Below are positions 5,786 to 11,380 of a stretch of 11,516 nt of DNA, in pieces. The translations under genes and the position numbers were made by a program. Positions within the stretch are counted from its first letter, which is position 1, and each line of letters begins with the position of its first letter. Origin of the DNA: DALYLB01 sp046154695 (GTDB taxonomy: Bacteria; Acidobacteriota; Blastocatellia; RBC074); contig JBJXFI010000325.1 in assembly GCA_046154695.1 (NCBI GenBank), forward strand, positions 1-11,516, written 5' to 3'. The notes below the pieces were generated by a model. It did not search any database and was not told the DNA's origin. It worked only from the letters and a program-made list of their open reading frames with translations.

Positions 5786-6778
5786 ATGAATATCGTTCGA
5801 TGGGGATTGATCGGATGCGGCGACATCGCGCGCAAGCGCGTCGCGCCGGCGCTGCGGGATGCGCAGGGCAGTGAACTGGCCGCCGTGAATCGCGCGCGGG
5901 CCGGGCTCGCCGAGGCTTTCGCCCGCGAATTCGGCGCGCGCCGCTGGTATGCGGGCTGGCGCGAACTGCTCGCCGACGACGAAATCGACGCCGTGTATAT
6001 CGCCACACCCGTTTCGCTGCACGCCGAACAGGCGATCGCCGCGGCCGAGGCCGGCAAACACGTCCTGTGCGAAAAGCCCATGGCGATGGACGTCGCGGAA
6101 TGCGATCGCATGATCGCCGCATGCCGGGCGAACGGCGTCGCGCTCTCGATCGCCTATTATCGCCATTTCTATCCGGTGATCCGCCGCGTTCGCGAAATCC
6201 TCGCCGCGGGAGAGATCGGCCGGCCGATTCTCGCGCAGATCAACGCCTTCGAACGATTCAACCCGCAGCCGGGGCAGGATCGATACTGGTTCGTCAAACG
6301 CGCGCAGGCGGGCGGCGGGCCGATGATGGATTTCGGCTGCCACCGCATCGAGGTGCTGATGCATCTGCTCGGAAAGGTCGTGCGAACGACCGCCGACCTC
6401 GACGCCATCCTCTTCGACGATCGGGAGGTCGAGGACACGGCGATCGCGGTGCTGCAATTTCACGACCGGACGCGCGCCGTCCTGACCGTCACCCACGCCG
6501 CCCGCGAATCGCGCGACACGCTCGATCTCTTCGGCAGCGAGGGCTCCATTCACATTCCCGTTCTCAATCGCGGCGAGATCGTGATCACCGGCCCGTCGGG
6601 AGAGCGCAGCGAGATTCACCCGCCCCACTCCAACCTTCACCAGCCCCTGATCGAGGATTTCATCGACGCTCTCCGAATCAATCGGCCGCCGGCCGTCGAC
6701 GGAGAAGCCGGGCGGGAAGTCGCGCGAATCGAAGAGGCGATCTATGGCGCGCCCACCGGTGATCCATCTTCTCTCTAA
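5786..6778 (+). CDS. Gfo/Idh/MocA family NAD(P)-dependent oxidoreductase
   Basis: The product has 330 residues, a usual family length. The N-terminal Rossmann motif is GLIGCGDIA (7-15). VYIATP (70-75) and CEKPMAMD (95-102) follow, the latter carrying the family's conserved EKP, whose Lys contributes to catalysis. In the C-terminal alpha/beta domain GGGPMMDFGCHRIEVLMHLLG (177-196, of which 20 key positions fit) supplies the conserved Asp182 and His186. Family members oxidise or reduce sugars, inositols, nucleotide sugars and related polyols; the substrate cannot be read from sequence. No signal peptide is present. Its ribosome binding site (GGAG, 5773-5776) lies inside the last codons of the EF-P gene and the gap is 6 nt, so the two are co-transcribed and probably coupled. 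Its TAA stop is the first unit of an 11-bp tandem triplet. Confidence 0.93.
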   Translation: MNIVRWGLIGCGDIARKRVAPALRDAQGSELAAVNRARAGLAEAFAREFGARRWYAGWRELLADDEIDAVYIATPVSLHAEQAIAAAEAGKHVLCEKPMAMDVAECDRMIAACRANGVALSIAYYRHFYPVIRRVREILAAGEIGRPILAQINAFERFNPQPGQDRYWFVKRAQAGGGPMMDFGCHRIEVLMHLLGKVVRTTADLDAILFDDREVEDTAIAVLQFHDRTRAVLTVTHAARESRDTLDLFGSEGSIHIPVLNRGEIVITGPSGERSEIHPPHSNLHQPLIEDFIDALRINRPPAVDGEAGREVARIEEAIYGAPTGDPSSL

Positions 6779-6800
6779 CTTCTCTCTAACTTCTCACTAA
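6768..6800 (+). repeat. 11-bp tandem triplet with a TAA in each unit
   Basis: The unit CTTCTCTCTAA occurs at 6768-6778 and 6779-6789 and, with one change, at 6790-6800. The first TAA (6776-6778) is the stop codon of the oxidoreductase gene. Because 11 is not a multiple of 3, the TAAs at 6776, 6787 and 6798 fall in the three different forward frames. Confidence 0.85.
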
Positions 6801-7136
6801 CGGTTCGCAATCGCCCGGAAGCCGCCGCTCCCCTCCATTCCAGCCTCGATTTCCGACAATCCTTGACGGGCGCCAACTACATCACTGTCAGACAATTCCG
6901 AGGCGAAATTATACTTGGCCCGATCCCGCCCCATTGCGTGAAGATGTGGTTGCATTTTGTTCTTTGTCGGATATTCTGTGGTCACGTCGTCATACATTGA
7001 TCGACTGCCCCGCCGGAATTTACGACGCAGCGCACATATTATTTGCTGAAGGCTTGTATGGTCATCGCCTGGTTTCGGACCCGGTGGGTGGCAACGATCA
7101 ACTCCCATTTCCCCACACGCGAAAGATGCAAGGATT
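6801..7136. other. Lower-GC intergenic stretch without a supported gene
   Basis: The part from about 6890 to 7080 is visibly less GC-rich (about half) than the flanking genes. Open frames cross it on both strands (6934-7182 forward; 6997-6797 reverse, 66 codons). Neither has a convincing ribosome binding site, recognisable motifs or the strong G/C third-position bias of neighbouring genes. I see no tRNA or well-known structured RNA. It must hold the promoter of the 7137 gene, but no clear -10/-35 pair stands out. A small RNA or gene remnant is possible. Confidence 0.4.
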
Positions 7137-7715
7137 ATGCCGTTACCGATTGCACATGGACTCATTGGCGCCAGCATCGTAGCCGCTTCGCGTGAAGACA
7201 TCTCTTTGCGCAAGGATTGGCACGCCCTCGCGGCCGGCGCCGCGCTTGCGATACTTCCCGATCTCGATCTCTTCTTCTCGTGGGTGCTGGGAATGAGGGC
7301 GACGACCCACGGGGGATTCACCCACTCGCTCTTGTTCGCGGTCATTTCCGGGACCCTGCTCTCGATGCTTCTGCGTGAATTCAATGTCCGTGGATTTCTG
7401 ACATATGTGATGGCCGGGGCGTCGCATGGTCTGCTGGATTCGGCGACGCGGCGCGAATTCGGCGGATCGGAGCTGCTCTGGCCGGTGTCGACGGAGAAGT
7501 TCCGGCTGGGGATCACGGACTATTTCGAGTTCTACCCCAACCCGGTCGGGGAGTCGATCGGGCCGATTCTCGAACGCGCGCTTGACATTTGCATGTACGA
7601 GATGATGATCTTTATGCCGCTCTTCATTCTCACCGTCTGGTGGAGAAGGGCGCAGGATACGGTCAAATCGCGAGATCCGAAGGCTGCTTTCCATCGGGTG
7701 GCGGCCCACCGATAA
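7137..7715 (+). CDS. YdjM/DUF457-type membrane-bound metal-dependent hydrolase
   Basis: The product has 192 residues. It matches the LexA-binding inner-membrane hydrolase (YdjM/DUF457) family. Evidence is the N-terminal MPLPIAHGLIG with His7, LPDLDLFF (40-47) with two Asp, HGGFTHSLLF (58-67), ASHGLLD (95-101), and the trailing WPVS (115-118). These His/Asp residues are the expected metal ligands. Hydrophobic segments near 10-17, 31-50, 65-80, 86-100 and 155-169 indicate an integral inner-membrane protein. The substrate is not established for most of this family. The start is fixed by the conserved MPLPIAHG; the AAGGA at 7130-7134 is only 2 nt from the ATG, so initiation may be weak. A hairpin (7726-7773) follows the stop. 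It runs in the same direction as yceH but with a 125-nt gap. Confidence 0.9.
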   Translation: MPLPIAHGLIGASIVAASREDISLRKDWHALAAGAALAILPDLDLFFSWVLGMRATTHGGFTHSLLFAVISGTLLSMLLREFNVRGFLTYVMAGASHGLLDSATRREFGGSELLWPVSTEKFRLGITDYFEFYPNPVGESIGPILERALDICMYEMMIFMPLFILTVWWRRAQDTVKSRDPKAAFHRVAAHR

Positions 7716-7725
7716 ACGATTCGCA

Positions 7726-7773
7726 TTGTTCCGGCAGGCCTCCTTCCCCCGATTGCGAGGCCTTTCGGAACAA
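7726..7773 (+). terminator. Two-part hairpin after the YdjM-like gene
   Basis: TTGTTCCG (7726-7733) pairs with CGGAACAA (7766-7773), and AGGCCTC (7736-7742) pairs with GAGGCCT (7757-7763), giving 8 and 7 perfect pairs separated by a 2-nt internal loop and closed by a 14-nt loop. It starts 10 nt after the stop at 7715. No T-run follows, so intrinsic termination is uncertain; it could instead protect the 3' end or belong to the yceH leader. Confidence 0.5.
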
Positions 7774-7840
7774 CGGCGGCGTCTTCGACGGGGGCGCGCT
7801 CCGGATTCAGCCGGATGCGGATGAAAAGGAGAACGACCTC

Positions 7841-8503
7841 GTGACCATGGTGCTGAATGAATACGAACTTCGCGTGATGGGGGCGATGGTCGAGAAGAAT
7901 ATCGCCACCCCGGAATACTACCCGCTGACGCTCAACGCGCTCACCAACGCCTGCAATCAGAAGAATCACCGTGATCCCGTCGTCTCCTATGACGAGCAGA
8001 CGGTCGTCCGCGCGCTCGACAGTCTGCGGGAAAAGACGCTTGCCTACACCTTTCATGGATCGGACGCGCGCGTGCCGAAATTCGGCCATCTCTTTCACAA
8101 GGCATTCGAGTTGAATGAGGCCGAGGTCGCGCTGATGTGCGTTCTGGTTCTGCGAGGGCCGCAGACGCCCGGAGAACTGCGCTCGCGGACGCCGCACCTC
8201 CATACGTTCGAGAACCTGCCCGAGGTCGAATCGCTGCTTCAGGGGCTGGCTTCGCGCGAGCAGCCGCTGGTGGTCAGACTGCCCCGGCAGGCCGGCTCGC
8301 GCGAATCCCGCTTCGCCCACCTGCTCGCCGGCGACATCCTGCTCGAAGAGGACTTGGCCGACCCCCGCCCGGAACCCGTCACAACCCGCGCCCGCACCGA
8401 GAACGAGCGCATCGCAAAACTGGAAGAAGAGATCGCCGCGCTCCGCAATGAGATGGCTGAGCTGCGGCTGCAACTGGCGGAATTTCGAAAACAGTTCGAA
8501 TAG
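7841..8503 (+). CDS. yceH: YceH family (DUF480) protein
   Basis: The product has 220 residues, the usual family size. The hallmark section is near the N-terminus: MVEKNIATPEYYPLTLNAL followed by CNQKNHRDPVVSY, nearly the family signature (EK..TP..YPL.LNAL..ACNQK..RDPV). The protein is built from two winged-helix-like halves; LRGPQTPGELRSRT marks the second. A C-terminal coiled coil of Leu/Glu-rich heptads (about 185-220) follows. The fold suggests nucleic-acid or protein interaction, but the biochemical role is not known. The GTG at 7841 is chosen because AAGGAG (7826-7831) lies 9 nt upstream; the ATG at 7847, two codons later, is 15 nt from it and the only close rival. A longer in-frame extension back to 7589 overlaps the YdjM gene and is not conserved-looking. 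The stop is followed at once by the GCCGGTTGCCGGT element. Confidence 0.9.
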   Translation: MTMVLNEYELRVMGAMVEKNIATPEYYPLTLNALTNACNQKNHRDPVVSYDEQTVVRALDSLREKTLAYTFHGSDARVPKFGHLFHKAFELNEAEVALMCVLVLRGPQTPGELRSRTPHLHTFENLPEVESLLQGLASREQPLVVRLPRQAGSRESRFAHLLAGDILLEEDLADPRPEPVTTRARTENERIAKLEEEIAALRNEMAELRLQLAEFRKQFE

Positions 8504-8524
8504 GCAGCCGGTTGCCGGTCCTAA
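8504..8524 (+). repeat. GCCGGTTGCCGGT element directly after yceH stop
   Basis: Immediately after the TAG stop (8501-8503) comes a 3-nt spacer and GCCGGTTGCCGGT (8507-8519), then CCTAA. The same 13-mer, again 3 nt after a TAG stop and followed by TCCTA, occurs after bcp on the minus strand (10849-10837). The core is two 7-bp units and can form a small CCGG stem. Confidence 0.7.
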
Positions 8525-8562
8525 TATCGATGCTCACTCGCGTGCGACCCGATTCGCCATCG

Positions 8563-8669
8563 AGAAGAGGAGAGAAAACGGAACCGACGGAAATAACGGA
8601 ATCGACGAAACCAGACAATCCAGGGCTCCGTTTGTTCCGTTATTTCCGTCTGATCCGTTATCCTCTTCT
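8563..8669. repeat. Opposed 9-bp phased arrays forming a long inverted repeat
   Basis: Four units of ACGGAAnnn (the last ACGAAA) at exactly 9-bp spacing fill 8578-8613, and four units of TCCGTTnnn (one TCCGTC) fill 8627-8662. The two halves are inverted: GACGGAAATAACGGAA (8586-8601) pairs perfectly with TTCCGTTATTTCCGTC (8635-8650), AACGGA (8577-8582) with TCCGTT (8654-8659), and an outer AGAAGAGGA (8563-8571) with TCCTCTTCT (8661-8669). It lies between the convergent stops of yceH (8503) and the lipoprotein gene (8710), so its transcript would form a long hairpin on either strand and may end transcription. Confidence 0.8.
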
Positions 8670-8709
8670 GAATCAAGCAGCCAGGGCGCGTGCATATGCA
8701 AGCGGCTAT

Positions 8710-9339
8710 CTAACGAAGAGATTTCAGCAGACTCTGAAATTCGGGCTGCGCGGCGGCCATGGTCTTGGCGGGGCCGGTCATCTTGAAGAAGACCTCGCCG
8801 CCGGGCGTTTCGATGATCGCGCCGAGCAAACGATAACCGCCCTTCGGGCCGCTTGTCTGCCCCATGGCCATTCCGCCGCCCTTGAAGGTTCCGGTCAGGT
8901 CGACCGAGGTCACGGCGAAACCGTTGATCGTCTCTTTCTTCTGTTTTGCCCTGGGGGCATCGGCGGCTTCGAACTGGCCGATCCAGCGATCGATATTGGC
9001 CTGGACGCCGCCGCCGATATTGGTGAAGACGGCAAGCTCGGCGCCTTCGTCATCTCCCGGGGCGGCGGGGATGAGATAGGTCGCGGCGCGCATCCCGCTG
9101 GCGGGCTTGGACCCCCAGCGGGAAGGCGCCGCCCACTTGACCGGCGCGCCCGGAGCGGCCTCCTCCGCGCCGGTTGCCGGCGCCTCGTGCCCGACGGCGA
9201 TCCCGGAAGCGGGCGGCGCCGTCGGAGCGTCGGTGGCGGGCGTCGTCGATGAGGGCGCGGCCTCTTTCGGCGCGGACGCGCAGCCCGCGATCAACAGGCC
9301 GCACGCAAACAGAAGAATCGATATTGCTTTTGATTTCAT
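8710..9339 (-). CDS. Lipoprotein of unknown function
   Basis: The product has 209 residues. A lipoprotein signal peptide ends in IAGC (17-20), with Cys20 as the expected lipidation site; the +2 residue Ala suggests outer-membrane sorting by the E. coli rule. Residues 21-66 are a flexible Ala/Pro/Thr linker. The folded part (67-209) has VKWAAPSRW, MRAATYLIP, a Gly-rich GGGVQANIDRWIGQFE, NGFAVTSVDLTGTF and VFFKMTGPAKTM, an alpha/beta pattern of alternating strands. I do not recognise a named function; similar exported proteins in environmental bacteria are labelled hypothetical. It begins 10 nt after the stop of the permease gene, with its AGGA (9344-9347) right after that stop, so the two form one transcription unit. 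The 3' end faces the opposed 9-bp arrays. Confidence 0.85.
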   Translation of the reverse strand: MKSKAISILLFACGLLIAGCASAPKEAAPSSTTPATDAPTAPPASGIAVGHEAPATGAEEAAPGAPVKWAAPSRWGSKPASGMRAATYLIPAAPGDDEGAELAVFTNIGGGVQANIDRWIGQFEAADAPRAKQKKETINGFAVTSVDLTGTFKGGGMAMGQTSGPKGGYRLLGAIIETPGGEVFFKMTGPAKTMAAAQPEFQSLLKSLR

Positions 9340-9349
9340 AACTTCCTGG

Positions 9350-10702
9350 TCAATTTCCTTGCGCTTCGGCCGGTTTTTCGCCCGGCCGGTTTTTAAAGAT
9401 AAGGATGAACAACAGGAGAATCGCCGCCGCGAAGACGGCGGGCTTCCCCCAGAGCGGGCTCCATTCGATGGCTTTCAACTCCTCGTAACGCAGGCGGTTC
9501 TTTTCGGCTTCAAGCCCTTTGATCATCTCGGGCGAGGCGTCGGGGCGGCTCTTCGCCTGTTCGATTTCGGCGGTGCGGGCCACCATCTGCTCCGCCTTCG
9601 CGATCGAGACGGGCGTCGTGTGCTGCGTCAATACCCGGTCGGCCACCTTGGCGCCGATGAACATCCCCAGCCCGAGCGTAAAGAGGACAAGCAGGCCCTG
9701 CGCCTGCGCGCGAATCCGATTCGGAGCCGCCTGATCGGTGTAGATCTGTCCCGTCACGAAGAAGAAATCATAGCAGATGCCGTGCAGCAGGATGCCCCCG
9801 ATGATCATCCACTTCACCTCGGCGGGCGCGCCGAAGGCGAACATGGCATATCGCGCCACCCAGGCCAGCATCCCCACGCCCAGCATCCACTTGACGCCGA
9901 GCCGCCGGAAGAAGAACGGCATCACCAGCATGAAAAAGATCTCCGACATCTGCCCGTAGGACATCGTCTGGCCGATCGGCATGCCCGCCATCTCGACGAT
10001 GCGGCTCGTGATCTGATAATAGAACGAGAGCGGAATGCAGATCAGGAACGAGGAGAGCATGAAGATCAGGTAGTTCCGGTTCTTGAAGAGCGCCAGCGCA
10101 TCCAGCCCCAGAACCTGCCGCACGGTGACGGCTCCTTCCTTCACCGGCGGCGTGTCCGGCAGCATGAAACTGTAGATCCCCAGGAAGAGCGACGCGCCGA
10201 TCGTCAGATAGAACATATGCACGCTCTTCTCCCATCCGAACCAGGTCAGCGACAGCCCCGCGACGATCCACCCGATCGTTCCCAGGACCCGGATCCCCGG
10301 GAAATCCCGCTCCGGATCCTTCATGTTCTTCATCGCCAGCGTGTTGGTCATCGCCAGCGTCGGATAGTAGGTCAATTGATTGAAGAAGATCGCCAGATTG
10401 ATCGCGTAGGGCGAGACCGGCTTGGCCTGCATCATGACCGTCGCGTAAAACATCACGCCCGCGCCCAGCAGGTGCATCGCTCCCAGCACGCGCTGCACCG
10501 AGAAGAACCGGTCCGCGATCATCCCCACGAAGAAGGGCGAGATCATCGCCGCGATCGGCCCCACCGCGTATGTCCAGCCGATGTCGCCGGCCGTGAATCC
10601 GATCGTTCCGAAATAGTTGGGCACCGTCACGTACCAGGCGCCCCAGATAATGAACTGCACGAACATCATCACGGACAACTGCAGGCGGAGTTTCAGATCC
10701 AT
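9350..10702 (-). CDS. NupG-like nucleoside:H+ symporter family MFS transporter
   Basis: The product has 450 residues and about 12 predicted membrane helices, placing it in the inner membrane. Sequence features of the nucleoside:H+ symporter branch of the MFS include the N-terminal LQLSVMMFVQFIIWGAWYVT, the loop 2-3 motif GMIADRFFS (60-68), the ERDFPGIRVLGTIGWI segment (131-146), QMSEIFFMLVMPFFFRRLG (251-269) and HGICYDFFFVTGQIYTD (307-323), the last highly characteristic. Uptake of nucleosides with protons is the family function; actual specificity is unknown. A hydrophilic, probably helical insert (about 360-415, rich in Glu/Lys/Arg) separates the last two helices and is unusual against the compact E. 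coli NupG. The ribosome binding site is weak (GAGA about 6-9 nt upstream). It is followed after 9 nt by a lipoprotein gene, suggesting joint expression. Confidence 0.9.
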   Translation of the reverse strand: MDLKLRLQLSVMMFVQFIIWGAWYVTVPNYFGTIGFTAGDIGWTYAVGPIAAMISPFFVGMIADRFFSVQRVLGAMHLLGAGVMFYATVMMQAKPVSPYAINLAIFFNQLTYYPTLAMTNTLAMKNMKDPERDFPGIRVLGTIGWIVAGLSLTWFGWEKSVHMFYLTIGASLFLGIYSFMLPDTPPVKEGAVTVRQVLGLDALALFKNRNYLIFMLSSFLICIPLSFYYQITSRIVEMAGMPIGQTMSYGQMSEIFFMLVMPFFFRRLGVKWMLGVGMLAWVARYAMFAFGAPAEVKWMIIGGILLHGICYDFFFVTGQIYTDQAAPNRIRAQAQGLLVLFTLGLGMFIGAKVADRVLTQHTTPVSIAKAEQMVARTAEIEQAKSRPDASPEMIKGLEAEKNRLRYEELKAIEWSPLWGKPAVFAAAILLLFILIFKNRPGEKPAEAQGN

Positions 10703-10752
10703 AGGGTTCTCTTTTCTGATTGTAGTGAGTTTGATTGCGGAAAACGGCGCGG

Positions 10753-10758
10753 ATTCTA
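10753..10758 (-). promoter_or_regulatory. Candidate -10 (TAGAAT) for permease-lipoprotein operon
   Basis: On the minus strand TAGAAT lies about 50 nt before the ATG at 10702, similar in sequence and distance to the element in front of the methyltransferase operon. No matching -35 is apparent. It is the best candidate in the 149-nt gap 10703-10851 but weak. Confidence 0.3.
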
Positions 10759-10832
10759 CCCGATTCGCCGCGCGAAGGCGAGAGCGACGCGGAGATCGGT
10801 GGAAGCATCGACACCGCGACGCCTCTCACTGT

Positions 10833-10851
10833 AGGAACCGGCAACCGGCAG
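10833..10851 (-). repeat. GCCGGTTGCCGGT element directly after bcp stop
   Basis: Reading the minus strand, the bcp stop TAG (10854-10852) is followed by a 3-nt spacer and GCCGGTTGCCGGT (10849-10837), then TCCTA. The layout is the same as after yceH (8504-8524). It could fold through its two CCGG halves and sits where a terminator for bcp would be expected, but there is no T-run. Confidence 0.65.
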
Positions 10852-11328
10852 CTACAATTCGTCAATCACCTTCAGCACATCCTGGGCGTGCGTCGCGGGC
10901 TTCACCTTGAGAAAGATGTGGGCGATGCGCCCCTCTTCGTCGATGATGTATGTGTGGCGCATGATTCCCATGTACTTTTTGCCGTACATATTCTTTTCGC
11001 CCCATGCGCCGTACTTTTCGATCATCTCATGATCGGGATCGGAGAGAAGCGGAAAGGGAAGGGAATGCTTGTCGGTGAATTTCCGGTGCGAGGCGGCATC
11101 GTCCGCGCTGACGCCGGCGACCTCGACGCCGCGCTTCTTCAATTGCGAGTAATCGTCGCGGAAGGCGCAGGCTTCCGTGGTGCAGCCCGGCGTCATGTCC
11201 TTGGGATAGAAATAGAGGACGAGCTTCCTGCCCTTGAAATCGGCGAGCCTGACGGTTTTGCCTTCGGCATCCTTCAAACTGAAGGCCGGGGCCTTGTCGC
11301 CGACCTTGAGTTCCTTCTTCTCAGCCAT
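10852..11328 (-). CDS. bcp: Peroxiredoxin, Bcp/PrxQ type
   Basis: This cytoplasmic thiol peroxidase of 158 residues reduces hydrogen peroxide and organic hydroperoxides, typically with thioredoxin as the electron donor. The active-site segment YPKDMTPGCTTEACAFRD is intact: peroxidatic Cys49 in the TPGC context and, five residues on, Cys54, the placement of the resolving Cys in the alpha-helical PrxQ/Bcp subgroup. GVEVAGVSADDAASHRKF and LPFPLLSDPDHEMIEKYGAWGE are the expected conserved stretches (of which GVSxD and LLSDP are the cores), as is the late RHTYIIDEEG. Length is normal for the family. The start at 11328 follows GAGGAG by 5 nt; the ATG at 11376 lies in the palindrome region and would add 16 unlikely residues. 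It appears monocistronic, 149 nt before the permease gene, with repeats both upstream and downstream. Confidence 0.97.
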   Translation of the reverse strand: MAEKKELKVGDKAPAFSLKDAEGKTVRLADFKGRKLVLYFYPKDMTPGCTTEACAFRDDYSQLKKRGVEVAGVSADDAASHRKFTDKHSLPFPLLSDPDHEMIEKYGAWGEKNMYGKKYMGIMRHTYIIDEEGRIAHIFLKVKPATHAQDVLKVIDEL

Positions 11329-11348
11329 GCGTTCTCCTCGGAAAAAGT

Positions 11349-11372
11349 GGCACAAGCTGTCCAGCTTGTGCC
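11349..11372. repeat. Perfect 11-bp-arm palindrome upstream of bcp
   Basis: GGCACAAGCTG (11349-11359) and CAGCTTGTGCC (11362-11372) are exact inverted copies separated by TC. The element lies about 20 nt upstream of the bcp ATG, next to its ribosome binding site, and 8 nt from the 13-bp array. It could fold in the mRNA leader or act as a dispersed palindromic repeat. A two-fold symmetric operator is also possible. Confidence 0.75.
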
Positions 11373-11380
11373 GCATCCAT

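Noticed and set aside
5207..6640. 477-codon minus-strand open frame opposite EF-P and the oxidoreductase
   Set aside because: It spans two well-supported plus-strand genes and shows no motifs, so it is a codon-bias shadow.
6797..7516. 239-codon minus-strand open frame
   Set aside because: Its N-terminal two thirds are antisense to the conserved YdjM-like gene. Only the last 66 codons fall in the gap, and they lack a ribosome binding site and codon bias.
8691..8700. TGCATATGCA palindrome as an operator
   Set aside because: It is a 10-bp perfect palindrome, but it lies between two gene 3' ends, where an operator makes little sense. Kept as coincidence.
9107..10834. 575-codon open frame on the plus strand opposite the permease
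   Set aside because: Its translation is a His/Arg/Asp-rich low-complexity string typical of the antisense of a GC-rich membrane-protein gene; the minus strand has clear NupG-family motifs.
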